NCBI GenBank assembly: GCA_022562615.1
Contig: JADFOW010000006.1
Span: 1 to 41,563 of the forward strand
Length of the DNA stretch: 41,563 nucleotides
From: Nitrososphaerota archaeon
Lineage (GTDB): Archaea > Thermoproteota > Nitrososphaeria > Nitrososphaerales > Nitrosopumilaceae
Direction of reading: 5' to 3'
Made by a program: the position numbers and the translations under genes. The notes below the pieces were generated by a model. That model was not told the origin of the DNA, did no database searches, and saw only the letters and a program-made list of their open reading frames with translations. Below are positions 9,733 through 19,288 of the stretch, piece after piece; position 1 is the stretch's first letter; each line of letters starts with the position of its first letter.

Positions 9733-9819
9733 CTATGAACTGACTATCATTAATCCAAAAATTGCAAATCCAAGAATAACGAGTGCAGGAATTAAAGTTA
9801 TTATGAACTCTTTTGACAT
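9733..9819 (-). CDS. 28-aa single-TM microprotein
   Basis: Minus-strand ATG (9819) to TAG (9733): MSKEFIITLIPALVILGFAIFGLMIVSS; absent from the ORF track. Confidence 0.5.
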   Translation of the reverse strand: MSKEFIITLIPALVILGFAIFGLMIVSS

Positions 9820-9895
9820 GAATTTTCTAATTTATACTTGGTAATAATCGTTAATATTTCCTTTTATACAAAATTTTATTTTATCTTCAAAAATT

Positions 9896-12127
9896 CTACT
9901 CTTTCTTATTCTTCCAAGAATAAGAATTGTAAACGATCTCTGGAACTAATTGTTTGAAGGGTTGAGAACCACCATCATACCATTTTGTAAAGAACTCATA
10001 GAGGTGAAGCCTAAGAGACTGTATGTAAACAATCAGGCCTTCAATCATCATTATCCCTATCTGTCCTCCTATGATAAGTATAAGAGCAGTTGGTGAACCA
10101 AGTCCTCCCAAGTTTTCAAAGGCCTGGTTTACTGTAAGCAAAAGAGCTGCATGTACTAGAAGCATAATTCCTAATCGTGCATAACTGATTGAATGCGCTA
10201 GACATTCAATGGTTTTCCCAAGTAAAACCTCCATTATAACACTTACCATGTCACCACCATCCTCTGGATGTTTTTTGTTATGTTTTATTCCACCAATCAT
10301 CATCATTACAACACATGCAAGTATGATAATAATTGAAACTCTAACAACTATCCATACAACTGCCCATTCTCCAACAAGTATCGAGACCCAAGGAACAGGT
10401 TCTGTGTGAATCCTGGAATACATATTCATTACATCATATCCAGAACCTATTGCTCCCATCATTACGCCAAAAACTCCCAACCACATGATCATATTAGGAA
10501 TAGCTTCAAAGATCAGTGCATCTTTATCTTTCCTTTTTGCATAGTTGCGAATACGTAAAAGAAAAGCCCATCCTAGATGAATAACTCCTAAGAATAATGA
10601 CACTTTGAGAATCATGATTACTTGATCAAATGTTAATTCTGCTACACTTATTGCACCTATCAACCACGAAATTGAATGAAGTGGCCCACCTTCATGTAGC
10701 AAAGCTTCCATACCTGCCAAGTGTTCTATATGAAATCCAAACGCTTCTCCCTGAAAAATTCCTGCAACTGCACCAGCACCGCCAGACATTGCTAGTAACA
10801 TTCCCCATCTTGATAGAGTGCCCTGACCTTTGAATTTGAACAATAGGCCTAAACACATTAACAATAATCCATGACCTAAATCTGCAAACATTAATCCATA
10901 AAATATAGGCCACATGAGTGCGATCATCCATGTGGGATCAAACTCTCCTCGTTTGGGAATTCCTTGGCTATTAGTAATTACTTCATATGTTCTAACCCAT
11001 TTGGGATTATCTAAATAAACAGGAAGATTTGAAAGTGTCTCTTCCTCTTTAATTTCTTCAGTTATTGACATCCACTGACTTGTTACTTGTTTGAATTTTT
11101 TTTCCATTTTCTTTGGAATATATCCTTGTATAACTGCAAAATTTTTAGTACCTCCCGGTTTACGTAATGTTTCAAGAACTTCTTTCGCTACAAACGCATT
11201 TTCATGCAATGTTAGAATTTCACCACGAATTTTTTTTGTGGTAGAGACTAATTTTTTTGAAATAGATTTTTGTTTTCCTGTTAGCTCCTTTATCTTTTCT
11301 TCTGCCAAAGAATATGCTTCACTTGGAATCTGAGGAAAATCTTTAGGTATACTAAAAGGATTAGAATTAAGGGCTCGCATAACTTTAAGAATTTTTTCAG
11401 AGTCATCAATATCAGAAATTATTATAATCGCTGATTTTTCTTTAGATTTTAAATCATATTTGAAAATTGGGATGCCTTCTAACAATCGTTCAATTTCACC
11501 ATAATCAGAGGAATTAATGACAAATAGATTTGCATAAAAATAATTCAAAGACCCAAACCCACTTAAATCAATTTTCAGATTGTTTACAACCTGTAATGTT
11601 TCTTTTAATGATTTGAATTCTTCTAAAGAGTGACTGATCTCTGAATTTTCTTCTAACAATTTAGCTGCTTTGGTGATATTATCTGGAATGTTCTCCAGAT
11701 CTGCAACCATATCTTCAATCTCATCAATTTCATAATTTTTCTTTTTAATTACAGTCCCTTTGAAAAGAATCTCCATGATGCCAACTCGTAGAGGAATATT
11801 CAATCCCTTGATCACCTCTTCAATAAATTGATGTGTTTTTTGTGCACGTAAAAGAAGATCATCAATTTCAGGAGTAACTGTTTCATTTTCCATCTCCATT
11901 TTATGAAACCATTCAAACTCAGTTAGACGTGAAATTGCTTTTGGAGAATCAGTTCTTGGAAGTATAACACTGCCCATTAAAAGTTCTGCAACAGCCACAC
12001 TTCCAACGGCGACTGTTACATTATAATATCTTTCTAAGTCAAAATGAAAAATATGAATTTTTTTGAATTTTTCCATTTTCTCCCAAACATTAAAATCTAT
12101 TATGAAATGAGCAACTCGTGTTGACAT
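9896..12127 (-). CDS. atpI: A-type ATP synthase subunit I (a subunit); true start probably downstream, near MAVAELLMGSVILPRTD
   Basis: GSVILPRTDSPKAISRLTEFEWFHKME; C-terminal membrane domain WPIFYGLMFADLGHGLLLM, GKTIECLAHSISYARLGIMLLVHAALL, LRLHLYEFFTKWYDGGSQPFKQL. Confidence 0.93.
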   Translation of the reverse strand: MSTRVAHFIIDFNVWEKMEKFKKIHIFHFDLERYYNVTVAVGSVAVAELLMGSVILPRTDSPKAISRLTEFEWFHKMEMENETVTPEIDDLLLRAQKTHQFIEEVIKGLNIPLRVGIMEILFKGTVIKKKNYEIDEIEDMVADLENIPDNITKAAKLLEENSEISHSLEEFKSLKETLQVVNNLKIDLSGFGSLNYFYANLFVINSSDYGEIERLLEGIPIFKYDLKSKEKSAIIIISDIDDSEKILKVMRALNSNPFSIPKDFPQIPSEAYSLAEEKIKELTGKQKSISKKLVSTTKKIRGEILTLHENAFVAKEVLETLRKPGGTKNFAVIQGYIPKKMEKKFKQVTSQWMSITEEIKEEETLSNLPVYLDNPKWVRTYEVITNSQGIPKRGEFDPTWMIALMWPIFYGLMFADLGHGLLLMCLGLLFKFKGQGTLSRWGMLLAMSGGAGAVAGIFQGEAFGFHIEHLAGMEALLHEGGPLHSISWLIGAISVAELTFDQVIMILKVSLFLGVIHLGWAFLLRIRNYAKRKDKDALIFEAIPNMIMWLGVFGVMMGAIGSGYDVMNMYSRIHTEPVPWVSILVGEWAVVWIVVRVSIIIILACVVMMMIGGIKHNKKHPEDGGDMVSVIMEVLLGKTIECLAHSISYARLGIMLLVHAALLLTVNQAFENLGGLGSPTALILIIGGQIGIMMIEGLIVYIQSLRLHLYEFFTKWYDGGSQPFKQLVPEIVYNSYSWKNKKE

Positions 12128-12720
12128 CTAATTCCTCATTAGAACAAGCTATTGACAAAATTCTTGAAAAAACAGAGAAAGAAATTCTATCAGATCTTAA
12201 AAATTCAGGTTTAGACTCTAAACAAACACTAGATGATTCTCTTACTAAACTTGAACAGGAATATGATAAAATTATCTCTGATGGCAACAAAGAAGCCGAT
12301 AAAATTGAAAAACAAATTATTGGAAGTTCCGAACTAGGGACCAGAAACAAACAACTAACAACTGTAGAAGAATCAATCGATAAAGTATTTACAAAAGCAC
12401 TAGATGAAATTGCAAATGCTGATCGCAGTGGCGATTATTTAGATTTAATTAAATCCCTCTTTGATGAATCAACTAAAATCTTAGGTACAACAGAAATTGT
12501 TGTTTATACGAACTCTAAAGATAAAGATATAGTTCAATCATTGCTATCTAAATATCCTGGAGCTGAACTTTCATCGGAAACAATTGATTGCCTTGGGGGC
12601 GTTAAAATAAATTCTAAGGATGGTACAATGGCATTTGACAATACAGTTGATGCTAAAGTTGAAAGATTGAAGCCTTTAATTAGGAAAGAAATTTCAACCA
12701 AATTCGGAGTAGGTAATTAG
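12118..12720 (+). CDS. atpE: A-type ATP synthase subunit E (peripheral stalk)
   Basis: Coiled-coil N-terminus, [25 protein letters not shown]...[52 protein letters not shown]; directly upstream of atpA. Confidence 0.9.
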   Translation: MLTSNSSLEQAIDKILEKTEKEILSDLKNSGLDSKQTLDDSLTKLEQEYDKIISDGNKEADKIEKQIIGSSELGTRNKQLTTVEESIDKVFTKALDEIANADRSGDYLDLIKSLFDESTKILGTTEIVVYTNSKDKDIVQSLLSKYPGAELSSETIDCLGGVKINSKDGTMAFDNTVDAKVERLKPLIRKEISTKFGVGN

Positions 12721-12721
12721 C

Positions 12722-14500
12722 ATGGGAGCTCAGGGTAGAATTGTTTGGGTAAGCGGTCCGGCTGTTAGAGCCGATGGAATGTCTGATGCAAAAATGTACG
12801 AGACTGTAACTGTTGGAGATGCTAAACTTGTTGGTGAAGTTATTCGACTTACAGGGGATGTCGCATTTATTCAAGTCTATGAATCAACAAGTGGATTAAA
12901 ACCAGGTGAGCCTGTAATTGGTACTGGAGCCCCACTTAGTGTTTTTCTAGGTCCAGGAATTATAGGACAAATTTATGATGGAATTCAAAGACCTCTAAGA
13001 GAATTATCAAAAATTTCAGGTTCCTATATTGGAAGAGGTATTACAACAACCCCGGTAGACATGACTAAACATTATCACTTTTTACCAACAGTAAGCATCG
13101 GTGATGAAGTTTCTGGTGGAAGTATACTTGGTACTGTCAAGGAAACAGACCTAATTGAGCATTCCATTATGGTTCCACCTGACCACAAGGGAGGAAAGAT
13201 TACAAATATTGTAAGTGAAGGAGATTATGATTTAGAAACTGAAATAGCAACCACTGAGAAAGATGGCCAAACCACTTCTCTTAAGATGTATCACAAATGG
13301 CCTGTTAGAAAACCACGACCAATCTTAAAACGACATGATCCTACAGTTCCACTTATAACCGGACAACGAGTAATTGATACATTTTTTCCAATTGCAAAAG
13401 GGGGTACAGGTTCTATCCCAGGTGCCTTTGGAACAGGAAAAACCGTAACCCTACACCAAATTGCAAAATGGGCAGATTCCCAAGTTGTTGTTTACATCGG
13501 ATGTGGCGAAAGAGGAAATGAAATGACAGAAGTACTTGTCGATTTCCCCAAACTCAAAGATCCAAGAACTGGAAAACCACTTATGGATAGAACAGTTTTG
13601 GTTGCAAACACAAGTAACATGCCAGTGGCAGCAAGAGAAGCAAGTATCTATACTGGTGTAACAATTGCTGAATATTATAGAGATATGGGTTATGACGTTG
13701 TACTGGTAGCAGACTCAACTAGTAGATGGGCCGAAGCCCTCAGAGAGATGAGTGGACGTTTAGAGGAGATGCCTGCAGAGGAAGGTTACCCATCATATCT
13801 TGCATCAAGGTTAGCAGAATTTTATGAAAGAGCGGGTCGTGTTAGGGCCTTAGGAAGTCCAGATCGTGATGGTTCAGTTACCATAATTGGAGCAGTATCA
13901 CCATCAGGGGGTGACTTTACCGAACCAGTAACAACTCATACAATGAGATTTATCAAAACTTTCTGGGCTTTGGATGCAAAACTTGCATACTCTAGACACT
14001 ATCCATCAATTAACTGGATGAATAGTTATTCTGGTTACTTGGCAGACATTTCAAAATGGTGGGGAGAAAACATTAGTGATGACTGGCTTAGTCTTAGAGG
14101 TGAGGCCTATGCTGTTTTACAAAGAGAAGATACCCTAAAAGAGATTGTCAGACTCTTAGGTCCTGAAGCGTTACCTGATGAAGAAAAAATAATTCTTGAA
14201 GTTGCTAGGATGATAAAGATTGGTTTGTTACAACAAAACTCTTTTGATGAAGTTGATACTTACTGTAGCCCAGAAAAACAATTTAAATTACTAAAACTAC
14301 TTGTTGACTTTTACAATAGAGGACAACAAGCTCTTAAAGAAGGAGCAGCATTAGCTGATATTCGAGCAATGCCCATTGTTGGTTCAATACTAAAAGCAAG
14401 AATGGATATCAAAGATGATCAGATAGCAAAACTTGATCAGTTAGATCTTGATATGCTAGAACAATTCAAAAGCATTACAGGAGTGAAAATTCAAAATTGA
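12722..14500 (+). CDS. atpA: A-type ATP synthase subunit A (catalytic)
   Basis: [34 protein letters not shown] (P-loop), [41 protein letters not shown]. Confidence 0.98.
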   Translation: MGAQGRIVWVSGPAVRADGMSDAKMYETVTVGDAKLVGEVIRLTGDVAFIQVYESTSGLKPGEPVIGTGAPLSVFLGPGIIGQIYDGIQRPLRELSKISGSYIGRGITTTPVDMTKHYHFLPTVSIGDEVSGGSILGTVKETDLIEHSIMVPPDHKGGKITNIVSEGDYDLETEIATTEKDGQTTSLKMYHKWPVRKPRPILKRHDPTVPLITGQRVIDTFFPIAKGGTGSIPGAFGTGKTVTLHQIAKWADSQVVVYIGCGERGNEMTEVLVDFPKLKDPRTGKPLMDRTVLVANTSNMPVAAREASIYTGVTIAEYYRDMGYDVVLVADSTSRWAEALREMSGRLEEMPAEEGYPSYLASRLAEFYERAGRVRALGSPDRDGSVTIIGAVSPSGGDFTEPVTTHTMRFIKTFWALDAKLAYSRHYPSINWMNSYSGYLADISKWWGENISDDWLSLRGEAYAVLQREDTLKEIVRLLGPEALPDEEKIILEVARMIKIGLLQQNSFDEVDTYCSPEKQFKLLKLLVDFYNRGQQALKEGAALADIRAMPIVGSILKARMDIKDDQIAKLDQLDLDMLEQFKSITGVKIQN

Positions 14501-15882
14501 GTGCCGAGGGTGGAGTTCAATACAGCAAGATTGCAGAAATCAAAGGTCCACTAGTAGTGGTTGATGATGTTTCAAGTGCAGCATTTGATGAACTTGTAGA
14601 AATTGAAACAAATGAGGGCGAGAGAAGATTAGGCAAAGTTCTTGAAGTTGGAAATGGTAAGGCAATTGTACAGGTATTTGAGGGAACAACTGGATTATCC
14701 ATCTCAGGTACTAAAGCAAAATTTGTTGGTAAAGTCATGGAGATGCCTGTATCAAAAGAGGTACTCGGAAGAGTCTTTGATGGTTTAGGTAGACCAAGAG
14801 ATGGGTTACCTGATCCAATTGCTGATAAATTTATTGATATTAATGGTCAACCAATGAATCCTGAACAGAGAGAATATCCAAAGGACTTCATTCAAACTGG
14901 TATTTCAGTAATTGATGGAACCATGACCTTGGTTAGAGGACAAAAACTTCCAATATTTTCAGGGTCTGGTATGTCTCACAACCTTCTTGCAGCACAAATT
15001 GCCAGACAAGCAACCGTAGTTGGGACAAAAGATGATTTTGCTGTAGTATTTGCAGCAATCGGTGTGCAATACAGCGAGGCAGAATATTTCAGAAGGAGTC
15101 TTGAAGAATCTGGTGCACTAAAACGAAGTGTTCTTTTCCTAAATACAGCAGATGATCCGGCAATTGAAAGAATCATTACTCCACGTGTTGCACTAACAGT
15201 TGCCGAGTATTTGGCATTTGACCTTGGAATGCATGTTCTAGTTATACTAACCGATATGACAAACTATGCTGAGGCATTAAGAGAAATTAGTGCAGCGCGA
15301 GAAGAAGTGCCAGGAAGAAAAGGTTATCCAGGTTATCTTTACACTGACTTGTCAACAATTTATGAAAGAGCAGGAAAACTAAAGGGCAAAAAAGGAAGCG
15401 TTACACAGGTTCCAATTTTATCAATGCCTTCAGATGACATTACTCACCCAATTCCAGACCTTACAGGATACATTACAGAAGGTCAAATTGTTCTTGGTAG
15501 AGATTTGTTCAGACAAGGAGTTTATCCGCCTGTAAACATCTTGATGAGTCTTAGCCGACTGATGAAAGACGGAATTGGCAAGGGAAGTACAAGAGAAGAT
15601 CATGCTGAAGTTTCTAATCAGATTTATGATGCATATTCTAGAGCACAAGAAGTAAGGGCTCTTGCAGGAATTGTAGGTAAAGCAGGATTAACTGAGATTG
15701 ATTTGAGATACATGGACGTTGGAGATGCCTTTGAAAAAGATTTTCTAACTCAGGCAACTGATGAAAGTAGGACAATTGAAGAAACTCTTGGTATTATGTG
15801 GAAAATTGTTTCTCTACTTCCAAAGAACGAGATTACCAAAATCAAAGACAAGTACATAGACCAATATTATACAGGAAAGTAG
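14497..15882 (+). CDS. atpB: A-type ATP synthase subunit B; TTG start overlapping the atpA stop
   Basis: [80 protein letters not shown]. Confidence 0.98.
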   Translation: MSAEGGVQYSKIAEIKGPLVVVDDVSSAAFDELVEIETNEGERRLGKVLEVGNGKAIVQVFEGTTGLSISGTKAKFVGKVMEMPVSKEVLGRVFDGLGRPRDGLPDPIADKFIDINGQPMNPEQREYPKDFIQTGISVIDGTMTLVRGQKLPIFSGSGMSHNLLAAQIARQATVVGTKDDFAVVFAAIGVQYSEAEYFRRSLEESGALKRSVLFLNTADDPAIERIITPRVALTVAEYLAFDLGMHVLVILTDMTNYAEALREISAAREEVPGRKGYPGYLYTDLSTIYERAGKLKGKKGSVTQVPILSMPSDDITHPIPDLTGYITEGQIVLGRDLFRQGVYPPVNILMSLSRLMKDGIGKGSTREDHAEVSNQIYDAYSRAQEVRALAGIVGKAGLTEIDLRYMDVGDAFEKDFLTQATDESRTIEETLGIMWKIVSLLPKNEITKIKDKYIDQYYTGK

Positions 15883-15886
15883 TAAA

Positions 15887-16519
15887 ATGTCGTTTGGACA
15901 GAATGTAGCTGCAACAAAAATTGAACTACTAAGATTCAAAAAATCTAGTCAAGTCGCAACAATGGTACAGAAAATCCTGGATGATAAGCGCAAGGTTCTC
16001 TTAAAAAACATTGAAGAAATGATTACGGAAGCCTCAAAGGCAAGAGGAGGAATTTGGGATCCATTACAAGATATTTACAAATCTGTTAATGAGGCATATC
16101 TTTCATTAGGAACCGGAACAGTTGATTCTGTTGCTGAATCTACACCACCAGTAATGGAAGTTGAAATCAAGGTAAGAAGAGTTGTAGATGTAAAAATTCC
16201 TGCACTTACTGTAACTGAAAAAGATACAAAATCAATGCCTTATGGATTTGCAGATACAAACTCCTCAATAGATAGAGCCGCAAAACAGATCAAAGTATTA
16301 CTTCCAAAAATCTGTAAAGCAGCAGAATATGAAAATTCCATATTCAGTCTGGCAAAAGCACTAGAAAAAACCCAAAAGTTACTAAACGCATTAGAAAATA
16401 TTATTATTCCACAGTATAAGAACAATATTCGATTTATTCTGGCTGCTCTAGAAGAAAGGGAAAGAGAAGATTTCGCAAAGTTAAAAAAAGTAAAAGCCAA
16501 GATGGAAAGAAGGAAATAA
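15887..16519 (+). CDS. atpD: A-type ATP synthase subunit D (central stalk)
   Basis: ATKIELLRFKKSSQVATMVQKILDDKRKVLL...TQKLLNALENIIIPQYKNNIRFILAALEEREREDFAKLKKVK. Confidence 0.95.
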   Translation: MSFGQNVAATKIELLRFKKSSQVATMVQKILDDKRKVLLKNIEEMITEASKARGGIWDPLQDIYKSVNEAYLSLGTGTVDSVAESTPPVMEVEIKVRRVVDVKIPALTVTEKDTKSMPYGFADTNSSIDRAAKQIKVLLPKICKAAEYENSIFSLAKALEKTQKLLNALENIIIPQYKNNIRFILAALEEREREDFAKLKKVKAKMERRK

Positions 16520-16650
16520 TGGCAAAAGAAGAAATCAAAAAATTACTTGAAAATTCAAAGAAGGAATTAGACAAAGATTATGATAATTTTGTAAAAACTA
16601 TTCAAGATGATCTTCAATCATTTAAAAAAAAGACACTTGATAAAATTTGA
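16519..16650 (+). CDS. 43-aa charged coiled-coil microprotein between atpD and atpK
   Basis: ATG overlaps the atpD stop (TAATG); MAKEEIKKLLENSKKELDKDYDNFVKTIQDDLQSFKKKTLDKI then TGA; absent from the ORF track. Confidence 0.7.
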   Translation: MAKEEIKKLLENSKKELDKDYDNFVKTIQDDLQSFKKKTLDKI

Positions 16651-16662
16651 TCCAAAAAATTC

Positions 16663-16682
16663 GCGATGATTTAAATATGGAA
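16663..16682 (+). promoter_or_regulatory. Strong promoter-like BRE/TATA sequence for atpK
   Basis: GCGATgaTTTAAATATGGAA about 20-30 nt upstream of the atpK ATG; near-identical sequence at 28891-28909. Confidence 0.6.
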
Positions 16683-16702
16683 CCTAAGAGGCTTAATCGG
16701 AT

Positions 16703-17014
16703 ATGAGATCTGTTGTTTTATTGTTATCATTTATGGCCTTAGCGTTTGTAGTTGCAGGTCTTACAGATGTAGCATTTGCACAGGAAGAAGAAACTGGTGG
16801 AATGAGCGATGGTTCCAAACTAATTGGTGCAGGTATAGCATTTGGGGTTGCAGCAGGAGGTGCTGGTGTTGGTTTAGGTCAAGTAGGTGCAGCAGGTCTT
16901 GCAGTAATTAGTGAGAACCCAGCCTTACAGTCTAAAGTTTTCATTTTCGTAGGTATGGTAGAATCAATCGCAATCTATGGTATAGTTATGATGTTTATCA
17001 TCTTGGGACAGTAG
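16703..17014 (+). CDS. atpK: A-type ATP synthase subunit K (c/proteolipid) with N-terminal signal peptide
   Basis: MRSVVLLLSFMALAFVVAGLTDVAFAQEE...KLIGAGIAFGVAAGGAGVGLGQVGAAGLAVISENPALQSKVFIFVGMVESIAIYGIVMMFIIL. Confidence 0.95.
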   Translation: MRSVVLLLSFMALAFVVAGLTDVAFAQEEETGGMSDGSKLIGAGIAFGVAAGGAGVGLGQVGAAGLAVISENPALQSKVFIFVGMVESIAIYGIVMMFIILGQ

Positions 17015-17052
17015 ACACGGTCGTAAACTCTTTTTATAATTTTCAAAAATTT

Positions 17053-17535
17053 TTAATTATATTTTAGTTGGGTTACATCTAAAACACGTGCACAATATCT
17101 ACACTTGAGTACTCTTCCTTCTTTGTCAATTACGTCCATTATAGATTCAATGTGCTCATGACTATTAGTAATACATTCAGGATTAGAACACCGAAAAATC
17201 CTATCTATCTCATTTGGAAGTGAGACTCTTCTTTTTTCTACTAGCTTGTAATTTTTGATGATGTTAATTGTGGCCTTGGGGGCAATTACTGCCAGTTTGT
17301 TGGTGTCATCATCAGCTAGAAACTTGTTTTCCACTTTGATAATGTCTTTTTTCTTAAATTTCCCACTTGGGACATTTAATGCAATAGTGATGAGGCTTCC
17401 ATCTGTGCCATCAATTTGAAGGGCTGCCAATACTTGAAGACCTTTTCCTTCATCAATGTGATCAATTACCGTTCCTTCTTTGATTCGTCGAACCATTAGT
17501 TCGGACTCTTGCATCAGAATACTTTGTATAGTCAC
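17053..17535 (-). CDS. pyrI: Aspartate carbamoyltransferase regulatory subunit
   Basis: MVRRIKEGTVIDHIDEGKGLQVLAAL; zinc site CSNPECITNSHEHIESI...CRYCARVL. Confidence 0.96.
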   Translation of the reverse strand: MTIQSILMQESELMVRRIKEGTVIDHIDEGKGLQVLAALQIDGTDGSLITIALNVPSGKFKKKDIIKVENKFLADDDTNKLAVIAPKATINIIKNYKLVEKRRVSLPNEIDRIFRCSNPECITNSHEHIESIMDVIDKEGRVLKCRYCARVLDVTQLKYN

Positions 17536-17555
17536 ATGTATATATTATTGAAAGA

Positions 17556-18485
17556 GTGAACGATTTCTACAACAAGGATCTCATTTCAATTAAAGATTAC
17601 AACAGAGATCAATTTGAGAAGATCTTTGAGTACACTGAAAAGATAATGAATATGGATCCCACTAAAAGAAGAGAAATCTGTAAAGGAAAAACTTTGAGCT
17701 ACTTATTTTATGAACCAAGTACCAGAACTCGTCTTAGCTTCGAGTCTGCCATTGCTTCAATTGGGGGCAATTCTTTGGGAATTTCTGATATTTCATCGTC
17801 TTCTGCCCAGAAAGGTGAGAGCCTTGCAGATACTGTTAAAATAATGTCCATCTATTCAGATGTACTAGTTTTAAGACATCCACTTGATGGCTCTAGTAGA
17901 TTTGCCTCTGAGATTTCATCAAAACCTGTAATTAATGCAGGAAGTGGAACTGAAGAACATCCAACGCAAGCCATACAAGACTTGTTTACAATTAAAAAAG
18001 AAAAGAAAAAGATTGATGGATTAAAAATTGGCATTATAGGTGATTTAAAATATGGTAGGACCGTTTATTCACTTTTATCTGGTCTTGGAAACTATGATGT
18101 TGAAGTCCATTTGATTTCTCCAGAGTCGTTACGAATAAGATCAGACTCTATTTATGAAATAAGAAAAAAACTATCCTTTACTGAATCTACAGACCTTGAA
18201 GAACACATTGAGGATCTTGATGTAATTTATGTAACAAGAATTCAAAAAGAAAGGTTCCCAGATGAGGAAGAATATCTCAAGGTAAAGGGAAGCTATGTAA
18301 TTGGACTTGATTTGCTTCAAAAGATGAAAGACGATTCCATAATTTTACATCCTCTGCCAAGACTAGATGAAATTTCTACAGATATTGATAACACAAAAAA
18401 TGCAAAGTATTTCCAACAAGCTGAATATGGAAAACATACTCGTGCTGCTTTGTTGGGTTTAACTCTCAATGAAAATGGGTTCTGA
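17556..18485 (+). CDS. pyrB: Aspartate carbamoyltransferase catalytic subunit
   Basis: LFYEPSTRTRLSFESA, VLRHPLDGSS, EHPTQAIQDLFTI, GDLKYGRTVYSL, HPLPRLDEI. Confidence 0.97.
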   Translation: MNDFYNKDLISIKDYNRDQFEKIFEYTEKIMNMDPTKRREICKGKTLSYLFYEPSTRTRLSFESAIASIGGNSLGISDISSSSAQKGESLADTVKIMSIYSDVLVLRHPLDGSSRFASEISSKPVINAGSGTEEHPTQAIQDLFTIKKEKKKIDGLKIGIIGDLKYGRTVYSLLSGLGNYDVEVHLISPESLRIRSDSIYEIRKKLSFTESTDLEEHIEDLDVIYVTRIQKERFPDEEEYLKVKGSYVIGLDLLQKMKDDSIILHPLPRLDEISTDIDNTKNAKYFQQAEYGKHTRAALLGLTLNENGF

Positions 18486-18555
18486 GTAGTTTTACAGAAT
18501 AAAATAAAAAAATTCCGTATTCCATATATCGGAAGAAGATTCAAAAGAAAATAGT

Positions 18556-19266
18556 TTGACTCAAACAAAAATTATTCCCATTTTCCCCCTTGACTTGGTA
18601 TTGTTTCCAAGACAAGAATTACCACTTCAAATATTTGAGCCTCGATACAAGCAACTAATTGATGACTGTATGTTAGGTGATGGACAATTTGGTGTATGCT
18701 TAGTTGATTCAAGCAATCAAATTCGTGGTTGGAATGGCCCAAAATCAGTGGGTACAATTGCCAAAATTACCAAATGTGAAGACGTTGAGATGAATAGTAT
18801 GCAGTTACATGTTCAAACAATGGGTCGCAGTAAATTCAGAATAAAAAAAATTATTCCACCATCAATAGAACTTCCCGAAAACTATGATCCCTATTCTATC
18901 GAAGGTCACCAAGTAATTTCTGATCTTAATGAAAAATCACCTACTGATGAAAAAATGTACATCAGAGCAGAAGTTGAATTGATTCCTGAAATCGATGATA
19001 ATATTTCATTGAATCAATGGGAGTACCTAGTTAATTTATGGAAGAAAAAAACTATCAAGCAAGCTTTTCCACAAGTAATTGAGCCATCTTCTCTTGATCT
19101 AATTTTAACCCAATACTATCTTACAACTGACACTCCAACAATTGATTATTTGTATTCTTTGGTTGCCCTTGGTGCACAAGATCCAAATGATCTACAGCCA
19201 ATCTTGGAGGCAAATTCTATGGAAGAATTAATTAAAAAAGTTGAGAAATTAATGACAATAATATAA
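18556..19266 (+). CDS. Lon N-terminal (substrate-binding) domain protein; TTG start
   Basis: IIPIFPLDLVLFPRQELPLQIFEPRYKQLIDDCMLGDGQFGVCLV. Confidence 0.9.
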   Translation: MTQTKIIPIFPLDLVLFPRQELPLQIFEPRYKQLIDDCMLGDGQFGVCLVDSSNQIRGWNGPKSVGTIAKITKCEDVEMNSMQLHVQTMGRSKFRIKKIIPPSIELPENYDPYSIEGHQVISDLNEKSPTDEKMYIRAEVELIPEIDDNISLNQWEYLVNLWKKKTIKQAFPQVIEPSSLDLILTQYYLTTDTPTIDYLYSLVALGAQDPNDLQPILEANSMEELIKKVEKLMTII

Positions 19267-19288
19267 CCCCAAACTGTCTAAAACTATA

